A stretch of DNA of 64,000 nucleotides from positions 13,224,437 through 13,288,436 of the forward strand of contig NC_088313.1 in assembly GCF_910592395.1 (NCBI RefSeq), read 5' to 3'. The stretch's first letter is position 1, and the number at the start of each line of letters is the position of its first letter. Shown in pieces: positions 44,285 to 56,934 of this stretch. The position numbers and the translations under genes are program-made. The DNA comes from Lineus longissimus (Eukaryota > Nemertea > Pilidiophora > Heteronemertea > Lineidae). Under the pieces are notes generated by a model. That model made no database searches and was not told the DNA's origin. It saw nothing but the letters and a program-made list of their open reading frames with translations.

Positions 44285-46100
44285 CACGGAATTTCACTCC
44301 GATGCATGTCTCATCAGTAGGCAGCTACAGCTGCTCAATTAGCCCCCTGAGTTTTAGGTTCTTGTGACAAGAGCGCCCTCAACATGCTCAAGTGAGCTTA
44401 CCGCTAGTTTATGACATCAGTAGGATAACAAGACCTTTCAAACATGCCTATGTTGCCATAATGTCAGAAGAACAAAATGCCATTTATTAAGTTCTGAGGA
44501 CCGTGTGGCCTTAGGCGTCACTTTGGCGTATTCTAATGCCTTTCAGAACGGAAACCCTTCTCGGCTCCGTATCGCGCTTGTCTGGACTTCGCAAGTCAAT
44601 CTAAACGTATAACCATGTAATTCCAGCCGAATAAAAGTTGCCGGAACTATTTCGTGCTGAGAATGCTATCAGCCCAAATGTTGTCATCAGCTGCGTCACG
44701 ACACTAGCCGTGATGCCCAACTGTGAGCACAATTCATGACCCTTTTATCGGCCCACAGGATGATTCTTAGATGACTGCTCTCACGGAACCCAAATGGTCG
44801 TCCACGTCAACAGATGAATGGCACACTCTATACCACAGCGTCAAGCCGTGAGCTGCATTCACGAATGCGTCCAAGTCCCCTGTAAGCCTGCGGGAGTATT
44901 TCGTACCGAGCTGCTATCACGGCATCAGTCATAACAAGCGGAGTAAGGCGATAGGTATGATCGATCAATCTGCGGTCGTTCGGGCAAGATTGCCTATGGA
45001 AAACCGTCCATTACGGCGTTATCGATATATCGGCCAACCGACTTCGCTAGAAATTAGATTGTATTCGGGTTTGACGTAAAGTCACTGTATAAAATGCGGG
45101 TAATTTCCTGATTTGATTCCGGTTTTGTTATGTAAAGCGAAATGCTGAATACGTCGGGATATCCAAAGCGTTATCTCGTCGTGCGTTTGTGTCCCATAAC
45201 CAATACTATTGGTTTCGTTTATTTCGGACTGGCAGAAATGTTCTAATCAATAACTGTCGTTCGTTTTTATACTTGGCCAGTTATGGTAATAAGATGTCTG
45301 CTTCTAAACACGTTAACTATTTTTATCTGCCAGTGTGGTTCTCGGTTTTTGGACTGTAACTATATTGATGTGCACCGCGTTTTTAAAGCGAATATTATAA
45401 GATAGATGCTCTCTTTCTAAAAGTGCATCAAGCAGGTTTTGCTACCCATTCGAAGAGCTACGAAAGACGAAGTAGGAAGTATGTAAATGTATTTTATAAC
45501 CGCCTTATTTTTTAAAATTTCTAGTCCGATTCCTGGTGCAACTAGGAGTAAAGGATTATATACGACTGACGTCGCGTTAAGAGGGAAGTTGAAATCATAG
45601 AAATGTACATAACATTCGTCCATTTCGTGTCAGCAACGCGTTTTGCAAATTCTATTTCACGTTGAAAATTACCAGCACCAATGGCATACGCAGCGAAATA
45701 TTTCATGCCTCAGAAGGCAGAAGACGGCAAAAACCATAACGCTGAAATAATTACAACTGTACAGAATAACAGGTGCAGTGAATAGCTTTCCTAAGGCGAA
45801 ATTATTTAGTGCGCTGTAATAAACCACGTGCGAAGTTGAAGGCTCATTTGAATTATAGTATAAAAAAGTATCATGAGGAATAAGATAGATTGCTACAGGA
45901 AACCCGATTTGTTTCGTTTGCAACGAGCATGGTTCTTGGCAGGGCCATCGGTCATGATTTGCAATATAAAAATGGTGCCCGCGAAGGGCGTTAAGGAACT
46001 TTCAACGCAAAGGAAACATTGCTGATTGAGGCGAGGCGGCTCTGGACCGAGCTCAACCGTGACAATGCGTTCGAGGGGTGTCATTCGGTATTATCGCCCT
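44285..46100. other. Non-coding stretch, no gene seen
   Basis: Open frames are at most 84 codons. No transposon ends, tandem units or tRNA boxes recognised. Confidence 0.4.
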
Positions 46101-46107
46101 TATAAGA

Positions 46108-46612
46108 CTTTAAGCAAGTAATTGAGTGGCAGAAACATGATGTGAAACGGTTTCCTACAGTTAGTTGTCTTGCTCTATTATCACCCTAGTAGGGCACATT
46201 TTTTTTGTATCGTACCGAAACTACCCATAATGAAACAAACAACAGTGGCTTATATTTCTTTTACATAGATTATTCATGTCTCATAGGCCTATTGCAGGGC
46301 TAAGAAAAAGATACCTAGCGAAATGTAACAATTTAAAAAAATGTAATATCTTATAAGACAGCCTAAGGTGTAACATGGCATTTACAGGGCCAATGGAAAA
46401 TCACAGTGAAATGTTTCCAGCCCTCGTGACTTGGATCGACCAATCAGATTTACGCCGATTCTCGCTTGAGGTTTTGAAATTGTTACTGAGGATAGGGAAG
46501 TGTTGGGAGAGTAAGAATCGCAGGATACGATGCAAGCGTTTAGGCAAGTAATTGAGTGCTTGAGTGCCAGAAACATCTCACATGATGTGAAACGGTTTTC
46601 CGCGGTTTGTTT
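46108..46612 (+). repeat. Degenerate tandem duplication, period about 431 bp
   Basis: The segments 46108-46165 and 46539-46612 share AGCAAGTAATTGAGTG, GCAGAAACAT and GATGTGAAACGGTTT. The second copy carries two small insertions. A CCAATCAGATT phrase recurs near 46440 and 46763, suggesting further decayed copies. Confidence 0.6.
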
Positions 46613-46869
46613 TTTTCCTTACTTAAAACTCCATATCAACAAAGTATAAAGTACATGTATCCAAAATGTTGCTGCAATATGTATTGGAATGCAACGCTTT
46701 TGACAAGATGTAGAAATCGTTCTGTTCCTCGCACGTGTTGAAGTTTTGTGGTTTGATAGAGCCAATCAGATTACTCAGAATAAATTGGATCAAAGGGTTG
46801 AATAAATTAATGGAAATTAGGTCTCCTTCATACAGCAGAACTTCAATGCTTTCAAGTTGATCCTACCGT

Positions 46870-47750
46870 TTGTGGTCAGATTGTTGTCAGAATATGCTTG
46901 AAGGCTTGGAATCAACGACAGATGGCACACCGCTTCAACCGTCTCTCAAACCTAATTTCACTCCGCTTCGCATGTCAAGAGACATGGTCTACGCCCATAT
47001 ATGCTCACGTAGTTCACGTCCTTTACCTTATCAAATCCACTCCAATGAAAACGAGATTAATCAGAGAAAAACCCGAGGCAAGTCGAAGAATAGAAAGCGA
47101 AATTTAATGAGCGAATATCAGCCATACCGTTGCTTAAGGATCCGTTGATATATTATTAGAAAATCGCGCTAAGTCTACATCAAAGACAGAGGGTATTATA
47201 TTGTTTGTTGCGGATTAAGATCAGGATACTGATGTTCTCCCTTGGCTGCATTTAATAAGAAATCGTATGCGCTCAAATAGGTAATGACGGTCCTCACTGG
47301 GGCTGAGACGACGCAGACCATTCTTTGCAGAGACATGATACAATACATATCCTCATGCCTGGGGATGCCGTGGATATCGCGATTTGTTAAAAATCTTTGA
47401 GTCTCTTCTACTTTAACCCTGTTAAACATTATTGGATGAATATTATTCCTGCTTTGAACCGATCAAAACTCTTCGTAGGCAAAAGCAGAAAACCCTTGCT
47501 GATCATAAAGTATTTGTTCATATATACGTAGCGAAAATAAGTGCCACCCAAAATACCAACAGAAAGCACAGTCGTTTTGAAAGGAAATATTTCCGACAAA
47601 GACTTTGAATGCAGTATGACAATGACAAAGAAGAAGCGAACAGGCATATCACGTGGTTTTGTACTTAAAAGCCGGTTCACCTGGGTCCCCCCCCCCCCCA
47701 GGCTCGACCCGGCCCTGCGTGATAGCCAGCAATTTTGCCACTAGGCGTGA
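46870..47750. other. Non-coding stretch, no gene seen
   Basis: Short frames only. A C-homopolymer of about 12 lies near 47687, flanked by CCTGGGT and CAGGCTCGACCCGG. Confidence 0.35.
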
Positions 47751-47755
47751 AGCTC

Positions 47756-48190
47756 CTCGACAAAGCATGTCAACGTAGAGCAGAGCAAATAGAAAATGAA
47801 TTTCGAATCGACAGAAACACCCTGACGCAAAATGGCCGCTTGGACATCTACTAGCGCCATGGTGTCCTGGGCAGGAACTAACCTTCCCACGCAAGTGTGA
47901 TATAGATCACCAATCTCTGCACGGTGCCTGGACAAAGCAAGTTTACACATAGGCAGCATTCAGAGAGAGCATCACGCAATAAATTTATTTCGAATTGAAA
48001 GAAACTACAACACCGTCACGTCAATATCCGCCGCGACCCACCCTTCATACCTGCTCTAGCCCTAGTGTCGAGTAAATGAACTATACTTTACCTCCGCACG
48101 TTAATGAGATAGATCACTCATCTCAGCACGGTCCCTTGACAAAGCAAGTTTATATAGAGCCACATTAGATCAGAGCAATCAGCCCGCTGA
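47756..48190 (+). repeat. Degenerate tandem array, period about 170-210 bp
   Basis: Units start at ACAAAGC near 47760, 47932 and 48139. The first two share ACAAAGCAWGT, TTTCGAATYGA, GAAACWMC, a CTAGYSCYA-GTGTC segment, TAGATCAC, ATCTCWGCACGGT and then the next unit. The third is truncated near TAGAGCCACATTAGATCAGAGCAAT. Confidence 0.65.
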
Positions 48191-48194
48191 AAAT

Positions 48195-50215
48195 GATGGA
48201 TGCGATGCGATAGGTTTACGACCACGCCAATTTAAAAACTTGTCAGCAAATCATCATTCCTGTGATGCTAACCGATAATCTTGAGAGAAAAAGCAAAGTT
48301 ATCCGGTAACCTCGACAATCATTTTTCAAAATTAGAATTTAAATCATCCATTGAAAGAGTTTACATTCGTGTTACTGCTGGTGTGATGCTCAATTCTGCG
48401 CAGTTTTCAATTTAAGAATCAAGCCTTAAAAGCTAATGTAATAAAAATCGTAACGGTGATCTGGTCAGAAATGGTGTATGTATCTCATTTTGAAGTTGTT
48501 CAACTACTCATATTATCTGTCACGATCAAGCAGCGAATTCGGACTGAAAATAAATATAGCCCAGACCACATATTCGTACCCATTGTAAGGATGAAATTAC
48601 AAAACCTCATGTCGTTTAAAATATAACTTTTTAAGCCAAAATGTTTTTCAATGTATCATTTTAGCCAAGCCACAAACTTTGGTGTGACTAGAGGCCATCA
48701 TGTATAACGATATCATGTCATCAATATCTATAGTTCCGTTCCTGCGCACGGAGGATGGTGTGAACTAACTTTGGAGTACATCATTGCCACTTTTAGTTGC
48801 GACTCTGCTGTTGGGAAATCTGCATGATATATACATGTGTCCTGCATTCCAACAGGTTAAATCGGCGTGGCCTATAGTGGCAGTTTGTCACAACCGCATC
48901 GATCGAGACGATGATCATTGCTCAGGGAGTATTTGACATTTAACCAATTTAGCTGTATATAAAAGACGATATGATAATATGCAAGAGAGGTCTGAATCGC
49001 ATTACGTTTCTTTGACAACAGAGTGATGCATAATCGTATCTACAGGCAATCCGCCCCCTCTCACCGAGGTGTTGATCCGCTCCCTGCCGCCGACCAGGAC
49101 TCCGTTGCACCAAGGGGAAGCTACGTCTTTACTTTCACGTGTGCTACTAGGCAACAGCGAAAACCGTCACATTTTTCTCTCCGAGCCGAAAATCATAATA
49201 CCAATCTCATCACTACAGATGCATTTGTAATATCAACTGACAAACCTACTCAAAACCTACGCCATTCGTGATCATTGTATTTCCTCATGGTCCAGGTAAA
49301 AAACAGAAAAAAGCCGTAATGCAGTCATTATTTACCCAGAACGAGTGATAAAACTTCTCTTTTCCGCATGTTTTTTTTCCATTTTGCACATTCGTCGAAT
49401 TTCCTCATGGCAGTTTTCTTTCGCCTCTCATAGATCTACATTATATAAAGGTTCGAGTTGCATTGATTGAACTGCATTTATCGGCAACAAGGGACTCACA
49501 TAGGAATCAAAAGTTATAAACAGCAATCTAACCCTTGTTGTCGTCGGAGGGTGGTTAACATGACTTTTATCTGAGCTGCAATTAGCAGTAAACTATAGAA
49601 GCGACAAATAACGCAAGAGCGGTTGCTTTCATATTTGCGTGTGGCGCTGTCTACAAAAAGACTGAGGAACAACTGATGGTCTTAAAACCACCTCGACGGA
49701 TCTTTAACCAACTCGAGGGATGTGCGTTGCAGTGCACATGCTGCTGATAATACACTGTATAAGCAGTTCTTGCGTGAGCATTGGAAATCTCTTGTATCGA
49801 GGCAGAGCTCCATTAAAACAATATTTAGTTGAGAGCTTAAGGGGGATTTTAGACAGGAGCAGTGAGGTCAAATTGGCGGGTGATCTTCGGGTGATCACTA
49901 TACACAGTAAGGGCACTGGGTCATGTTGTATTCAGCTCTTGATATATTCATTGTACAAGTGTGAATAGTTTTGACGTAATGTGAGATGGGAGAGACCCCT
50001 ATTGCCGGCATTGTGTCCCTTTAACATACACCACTGCCGTGCCGGCACCAGAGAAAACGTGCCATTTCGGCAGATTTGCGATGATTGAAACAATACACCT
50101 ACCCTGGTTTTTTATTCTTTTTTTGGAAGTTCATTGTATTCTCATATGACACCCTCTGTACACACATACGCTAAATTAACATGCAGCGATCAGAAAATTG
50201 ATACACTCACCTAAA
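48195..50215. other. Non-coding stretch, no gene seen
   Basis: AT-rich with short frames up to 82 codons. Nothing recognised. Confidence 0.4.
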
Positions 50216-50218
50216 AAA

Positions 50219-50500
50219 ACATTTCCTGTTTTACTCCTCGCTGAAAGATAATTTCGGACGCCTTATATTTAGACAGCTAGATCCATTTTCACCACTAATC
50301 GATACTTTTTTCCAACGACTTTTTCGAAATCACAATGAAAAAAACACAAATTCCTGTTTAACTCTTTGCTAGAGGATATTTTCGGACCGCTGATATTTAG
50401 AGAGCTATAAGGTCCAGTTTTACCACAAATCATCTTATCATCAATTTCCGGAGTCAAATAGAAAAAGTATTGATTTCTGCTTTACTTTCTGCTGTCTTCA
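50219..50500 (+). repeat. Tandem duplication, period about 128 bp
   Basis: TTCCTGTTTWACTC at 50223 and 50351 opens two units that share GATAWTTTCGGAC, TATTTAGASAGCTA, TTTTACCAC/TTTTCACCAC, AATC and a run of A. A third, partial unit begins with TTTCTGCTTTACTTTCTGCTG near 50473. Confidence 0.7.
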
Positions 50501-50504
50501 GACT

Positions 50505-50812
50505 AAAGACATTCAATTTAGTTGCCCCCGCGAATCAATATTATCACCAGTGACTTCCTGGAAGTCATTTCAATTCATGACTGTGGTTTTTTCTTCGCGC
50601 GTTAAGATTTCGAAAGGTGACTTGCAGGCCGGTATTAAGAGCCGTCTTTTTTATGATGATTTTGGACGAAAAATGGCCTCGAAAATTACGGTATCTAATG
50701 GTTTCCTCCTTAGACGTCATTTGAATCGTGCCGTAAATAGCGGCCAACTTCATTTTGGACACGTAGGGAGTCGAATCACTGCCACTTGATACTTGTGGTA
50801 TAGATTGGTGAT
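50505..50812. other. Non-coding spacer
   Basis: A 79-codon plus-strand frame (50550-50789) has ordinary composition but no recognised motif. Not called as a gene. Confidence 0.35.
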
Positions 50813-50817
50813 CGTTC

Positions 50818-51290
50818 CCTAACAAGTCGTATTGATTGAGTGGGTCTCATGGCGAAGCCAAGGAGCGATTGGAAATTAATATCAACATCAAAGAAATTGA
50901 AACATTATACTGGGTGTTTATCAAAACATTTCCACGAGAAAGGTTGGTAAACATTGGAGCTGAGTGACTGACCCGTCCCATCGATTGGGTCTAGAGGTCA
51001 CCCTTGAGAAGCAGTGAAGAAGCAAATTGGAAATTGACATGTCAAAACAAATTTGAACAGACGCAGTGCAAAGATATACAAGGCGTTGCAAAAAATATTT
51101 ACGTTAATGATTACGTGATAGATTGCGGTGCTACATGTACATGTAGATGGCTATCTAACGCGTCGTACTGATCGAGTTGGCTTCGCTGTGTGGCCAAATT
51201 AAAAATTAATCACAGCTTCAAAGGAATTCATCAAGGCGACAGGGTTACACGAAAGACGAAGGCGGGTGCAAAGTCTCTGACAAGAGTTAA
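50818..51290 (+). repeat. Degenerate tandem array, period about 150-190 bp
   Basis: Three decayed units start near 50818 (CTAACAAGTCGTATTGATTGAG), 50968 (GACCCGTCCCATCGATTGGG) and 51155 (CTAACGCGTCGTACTGATCGAG). Each is followed by a GGAAATTRA-type segment and then CAAAGAAATT / CAAAACAAATT / CAAAGGAATT. Confidence 0.5.
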
Positions 51291-51299
51291 TGCTTTGAA

Positions 51300-53070
51300 T
51301 CAGATTATTTGATGAAGGAGTGCCTAAGAAAGCTGCAGAGGGAAATATCATACAGAATGTAATGTCACTGCGACAACAGTCGTCTTTCCCGACGGGTATA
51401 GAGACGACAATACGGAAGGATGTTGGAGTAAAATATCAAATTTGCAGTCCTTATACTTTTCCATACATGTTTGTACTGTATACAGTGCTACTATTTTCCG
51501 TTGTGTTATTGTGTTTGGAGGGAACACAAATTTCGCGTTTGGCCTCTCATTATTTTATTTTTATTTTTGAAAGTCTTGCAAGATCACGATTATACGACAT
51601 ATTTGCATAAAACGTGTAGTCAATGCGGCAATATAAATATGAGTGAAAACAAACTAAATTGCAGTTCCTTTGTTTTTACCAAATTTTGTTTTTATTTGTG
51701 GCTTCTCATAAGAAATTTTACCAGCGCCCGAACCCGAGACGGCCAGCCAAGCTATGACAAAACATGGATAACGGCTTTGCTTTCTTGACATTTGAGTTCT
51801 CCCCATTGCCAATGGCGTCTTTATCAAATGCTGAGTGGGCGGCCTACTTTTAAGAGTGCACAAAGACTGGGCTAAAATAAATAAAGGAACACATCTCATG
51901 TTCTCTTCTTTTTCGATAAATTCCAAGAAACTTGCTTTGGTCGTGTGGGAGCAGGAAATGGTTCTTAATCTTCCAGGCTATTCCGCAGTGTTCGCCATGA
52001 ATAGCAAAAGCGTTTCAATTGTTTATTTCAGCTTGGTCTTGACTCTTGATGGAAACAAGGGATGGGGCTTTTCAAAAGTCTTTGAGGGCTCTTCAGCCAA
52101 CGCAAATATGCTCCTCGCGAAGGTCCTTCTTGGAAATGAAAATCTTCGAAATGAAAATTTTTTTTGAGGTATTTGTAAGCTCAAAAACCTTTAGGGGTGT
52201 ATATTAATGTTAGCTGAAAACCCTAAAAGTTCATTGAAAATCTTAAAACTCTTTTCTTTCCCTTTCTTTTTAAGAGTATGGTCGCCATCCCTTTTTTATA
52301 TACGACGTACCACTGTGGGACGAACAAACGGCAAAAAAAAGTGTTCAGGTTCAGTGTTAAGTTTTAAAATAAAGGGATTCTAGTAGGGCTCTTGAAGTAT
52401 AAACCAGGCAGACAAGTGTACATGTCGTTACCAATCACCTCTGAGACTTGGTCGGCCGATTCAGACTTGCACGATATTGGTTGTACACAGTATAACATTT
52501 CATACTTTAAAACAAGAGATTGCAAACCCCAGGACAGTCAGAAGTAAATGTTACAACCAATCTCTGATTATTTTTACCATAGTAATGTACTTCATTTCTG
52601 CCTGTCGGCGAAAAAGTGTTTCATATCAAAAACAATAACAGACATATCTGCAAGCGGTAACTAGATACTCTTCCACGAATGACGTTGATTTCCACCGAAG
52701 AATAATCTGAAACTGCGCACGCGCCTTGACTTGACTGGGATTACATTTTCCTCATAATCATCACCGTTTCTACTATTTAACCCTATCTTAGACGGGTTTT
52801 AGAACTTCATCAAAATTACTAAACGAGTTTATCTATTTCAGGTATGTATTTTGTGACAAAAATCAAGCAAAAACCATCCAGTTGATGCAATCAGGGCAAA
52901 CTTTGATAACATCTACCCCCAAAAACAGCAGGGTTTTTATTCTTCGAACTAAACTCTCATTTAGATGGGAAATGTAAACGGCCTGGGAGAAATAAAAGTG
53001 AGTACACAAAAGCTGCTATGGACGAATGCCGTATTCTCAAATGTCTGCCGGGAGAGTATTGTCACCAGTG
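51300..53070. other. Non-coding stretch, no gene seen
   Basis: Frames of 105-110 codons (51471-51788 and 51835-52167) are hydrophobic or Lys/Asn-rich readings of AT-rich DNA without motifs. Confidence 0.35.
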
Positions 53071-53079
53071 TCATGATTG

Positions 53080-53830
53080 CCCCTCCGATCACCTCTCTCG
53101 TCAGAGAGCATGTAATCAATCGAGATAGATGAGAGGAAACCGTTATACTTAATGTCATTGAATAAGCAACAGAATATACCATTTATTAATTGAGAAATCA
53201 ATGCAAATACGCTACGGTTGCTGAGGACGAATGGTGTAGGAGAGTATTGCGATCATGCCATAATTGTGCCTCAACTGTCTCGTCAGAAAGCATGTAATCA
53301 AACCAGCTTAATGGAGACCGGTGGCTGGAGAATGAAGGGCTGCTTGACGTTCAGCCTTTCAAGCCGTATCATTTGTAGATAAAGTACCAATCATGCATAC
53401 CGTACTCTTCAGAATAAGCTACAAGCCATGGAGGCGTAAGGGTGCCCTTTTCGTATAGCAGCAAAAAAATGATATCCCATCTCTTTTTAGATGATGTCAT
53501 TAGAGTACCTCTTCGTTTTCTCCGAACCATTTCCTCAGAAGCATGTTATCAAGCAAAGATAAATAGAGACCTATTGATAGAAAATAACTACACTTAGCCT
53601 ACCAACGTGTGTCATTGTTAAATAAAGTACCAATCAGCGATAATACTGTTCAACTAACATGGCTGAAAGCTGGAAGCACTTAGCTTAAATGCTCAAGAGC
53701 TATCATTCCTTGAAGCAGCAAAGAAGCGGGTTCCCGTAATCGCACTCTTTTTTTCATTCCTTAACTGAGTGAAAAAAAAGGCTCAGAAAGCAAGTAAATC
53801 AAACAAGTTGATGTAATTGACATAGGTATA
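53080..53830 (+). repeat. Degenerate tandem array, four units of about 180-250 bp
   Basis: A marker of the form CKTCAGARAGCATGTAATCAA occurs at 53099, 53281, 53533 and 53781. The second and third units share ATAAAGTACCAATCA and a following A-ACTGTTC/TACTCTTC-AA-TA segment. The first and second share GGACGAATG and GGAGAGTATTG. Old array, no coding content. Confidence 0.6.
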
Positions 53831-53834
53831 TGTA

Positions 53835-54480
53835 CATATAGAAGGATGATTGGTAAATGTCTGTCCGCATCAGTCGTTCGGCAGCACCAAATACGGGTTG
53901 AATTTCTTCGAAGTTTGTTTTTTAATCATCTGAGCTTCGAAAACAAACAAGCTTAACAGGATTTGTAAGTTTCAGGATTGTCAATGAAGAAATTTCTTTT
54001 TTTAACAGCAAAGTCAAGTGGTCATTTTGCGGGCTACCTGGATAGGCCATATTTTGATTCTGGGAATTTCTCATACTTGACACAATTTTGGGACAAGCGC
54101 AGCTGTACATAATGAGCTTATATCTACAGAAATATTAACCGGAGGATGGTTTGTTGCTGCTTTTCTCAACGTACCCATGGATGACCAGCTCAGTGGCAGG
54201 ATGCTCGCGCAATGTCCGCGACCTCGGTTGTGGTCTACATTTTAGCTCCACCCTCACGGTTTTGGTGAGACATCCAATACCTCCAGTTCGGTATAAATTC
54301 CTTAAACCATTTCATGAATGGTTGACCTACCTGAACCGGTTGTGTGACCCATCTTTAAAGAACTGCCGAGGTGAGACCTGGAATGGAAGAATTTGATGCA
54401 AATGTAATCGTCGTCACATCATTGGGTTTTTTCATGGCAATGTGCATTTGTTAGCTAGTCATCGAACTATAAGGGTTTGG
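53835..54480. other. Non-coding stretch, no gene recognised
   Basis: Only an 81-codon frame (54151-54396) without recognised features. Confidence 0.35.
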
Positions 54481-54482
54481 AA

Positions 54483-54711
54483 CACAGGCACGTGAAAATA
54501 AGTGCTCAGTTGCCCCCTGCCCCCCCCCCCGCTCACCCCCACACCCCCCCCCCCCACACACACACACAGACAAACCCCACCCCACTCCAACCCCCACTGA
54601 TAACGCACGTTAAAGAATAGAATTCCTTTACAAGTGTTGTCAGTGGGGGGGGGGTTGTCCGTTGCGGAGGATGTGGCCGGTTATTGAGCTCTTATTTTCA
54701 TGTGCCTGTTG
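54483..54711. mobile_element. Poly-C/poly-G fold-back MITE, copy 2 of 2
   Basis: The left arm CACAGGCACGTGAAAATAAG then TGCTCAGTT pairs with the right arm AATAAC-rc, read as TTATTGAGCTCTTATTTTCATGTGCCTGT. Next to the arms are several C-runs and a CA run (54515-54570) and a long G-run (54641-54655). Architecture and ends match 30637-30812. Target duplication is unclear here. Confidence 0.75.
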
Positions 54712-55365
54712 TTGAAAGGCAATTCCAGAAGACAAATATTGCTCTTACTCCGGCAATTTCTCAACGATGCTTCTTTGTAATTTTATACCATCAGCAAAGT
54801 GCCCCTTTAAATTACGGCGCGTACGACAGACAACGGTGACGCACCGCACCCCTGGGACGACATGTGTGTGTTATTTCAATAAGAAATCTTCCACTTTCAA
54901 AATCTAATAATAACTGTCTTTGACGGATTTTGCCAAACAACTTTTATTGACAGCTGCGACCTCATCATACGAACCCTACGCTTAATATGGCTGTCAAGAC
55001 ATCGGCTTCTAAAGCAAGAAAAATTGAATTTAGTTAGATAAAAGTGTGCACATTTGAGCATTGAAGATCCATGTCTCTGACAGGAATTTAATAACGCGAC
55101 GCACTTATAGAACTAAATGTGAAGACTTTAATATCCTAAGTTTTAGCCGTGATGGGGGAATTGTTAGCATTTCGCCATCTAAGTGAATAGTTGATTGTGT
55201 GGTGTTTCGTTTCGAAGTGCGATTTAATTGTAGAGCGATCTCGCTTTGTTTTCCCATACTTGAACGACCAACGGTACTGCCTCCGCAGCCACTGCCGCGC
55301 GTTGTCTGGAAGATGAGCAATGTCAATACATTGAGAGTCAAGATGTGTTTTCCGGGAACTGTGTA
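54712..55365. other. Non-coding stretch
   Basis: Overlapping minus-strand frames near 55105-55483 run into the downstream tandem array. No domain recognised. Confidence 0.35.
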
Positions 55366-55367
55366 TA

Positions 55368-56208
55368 GTCATGGGTGCATGGAATTTTACAAAAACTTCC
55401 GAAAGATTTCCTTTTGGCTTTACAACCATGTAGCAAAAATTTGGTAAGGATGCTGTAATTCCTTCAAAGATTTTCGAGCACATCTTCGTTTTATAGAAAT
55501 GGATTCAGCGTTTTATGGTTCTTTTGATGTTAAAATAACATTGAAGCTAATAACGCTAACGCTAATAATCCATTCAAACTATATGAGCATGTGTACTGCC
55601 CTATAAAGATACTTCATCAAACAAAAATATTTCCTGTACATGATATTGATTTTGTGTACATTGTACATATGCCCCTGACCACGCCCACCTTCAAAAGAGT
55701 CATGGGTACATGGAATTATACGAAAACTTTAGAAAATTTCATTTTGGCTTTACAACCATATAGCGAAAATTTGCTAAGAATGCCATAATTCCTTCAAAGA
55801 TTTTTGAGCACATCTTCGTTTTATAGTCCATGGATTCTGCATTTTATGGTTCTTTTGATGTTAAAATAACACTAAGAGGACGCTAATAATCCATTCAAAC
55901 TATATGATCATGTGTACTGCCCTTCAAAGATACTATTCTAACAATATGAATGCGATACTTCAACAAACAAAAATAATTCCTGAACATAATGTTGATTTTG
56001 TGTACATTGTACCTATGCCCTTGACCACGAACACCTTCAAAATAGTCTTGGGTGCATGGAATTTTTCGAAAACTTTAGAAAAACTTCCTCTTGGCTATAC
56101 AACCATGTAGCAAAAATTTGGTAAGAATGCTGTAATTCCTTCAAAGATTTTGAGCACATCTTCGTTTTATAGTCCATGGATTCTGCGTTTTATAGTTCTT
56201 TTGACGTC
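55368..56208 (+). repeat. Satellite-like tandem array, 331/346-bp units, 2.5 copies
   Basis: Units begin at 55368, 55699 and 56045 with GTCWTGGGTRCATGGAATT. They continue through TTGGCT-TACAACCAT-TAGC, TAATTCCTTCAAAGATTTT, GAGCACATCTTCGTTTTATAG, GATGTTAAAATAACA, CTAATAATCCATTCAAACTATATGA, TGTGTACTGCCC and TTTTGTGTACATTGTAC. The third unit stops near 56208. A short insertion (ACTATTCTAACAATATGAATGCG) lengthens the second unit. Frames across it are broken in different places in each copy, so it is not coding. Confidence 0.85.
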
Positions 56209-56227
56209 ATTACATGCACGTTTATTA

Positions 56228-56400
56228 GACTTATCGACCACCATGAAAGCGGTTTCGTGGAGGTCGATGTTATAAAGATGTGCCCTGATGGACCTTTGAT
56301 AAGAAAGTAGTAGAACAATCGAAATTCTGCCCTAGGGACGAGGGAGCTTTGTTTAAAGACAATACACCGTGTATTGGACCTGAACATTTTTAACGCCGAG
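56228..56400 (+). repeat. Dispersed repeat block, copy 2 of 2
   Basis: Relative of 35110-35260. It begins with a small hairpin in which CGACCACCATGAAA pairs with TTCGTGGAGGTCG, and ends near GTATTGGACCTGAACATTT. It starts directly after the end of the 331-bp array. Confidence 0.55.
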
Positions 56401-56675
56401 GTAAGGGGCAAACTAATTGCGAAAAGCACAACTTTGCTAAACGTCAAGTCTACCCAAACTCGAAGATACATTCCTTCATAGGTCTACTGACCTATTGACC
56501 AAGATTAACTTTCGATGCACGCCTGATATTGTATGGCTGATGATGCCATTATTATTCAGGTTCAATTTATGTTCAAACAATGATGGCTTTTTAAAATATA
56601 AATTTTCTAAAAGATGAACTGCCGAAGTACCCTCGCCGATCGTGTTCTGAGCAATTCGTTCATTCCGTGAATGTT

Positions 56676-56932
56676 CATCACAAAGCCTCACCTCACCCCT
56701 GCCATTTCGGGATTAAGCGACTATTTGATACCCCATCTTCGCCGATCATAACATGTCCATCAGCTAGAAAAAAAGTGACGGATCATCTACCAAATTTGAG
56801 ACTCGGGCATCACAAAGCCTCGCCCACGCCCCCTGCCATTTCGGGATTCAGCGAATATTTGATACCCCATCTTCGCCGATCATAACATGTCCATCAGCTA
56901 GAAAAAAAAGTGGCGGATCATCTACCAACATG
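56676..56932 (+). repeat. Recent 132-bp tandem duplication
   Basis: CATCACAAAGCCTC occurs at 56676 and 56808. The second halves of the two units (from CTGCCATTTCGGGATT through CAGCTAGAAAAAAA and GCGGATCATCTACCAA) are almost identical, with a few substitutions and one extra A. The close match indicates a young event. Confidence 0.85.
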
Positions 56933-56934
56933 TT

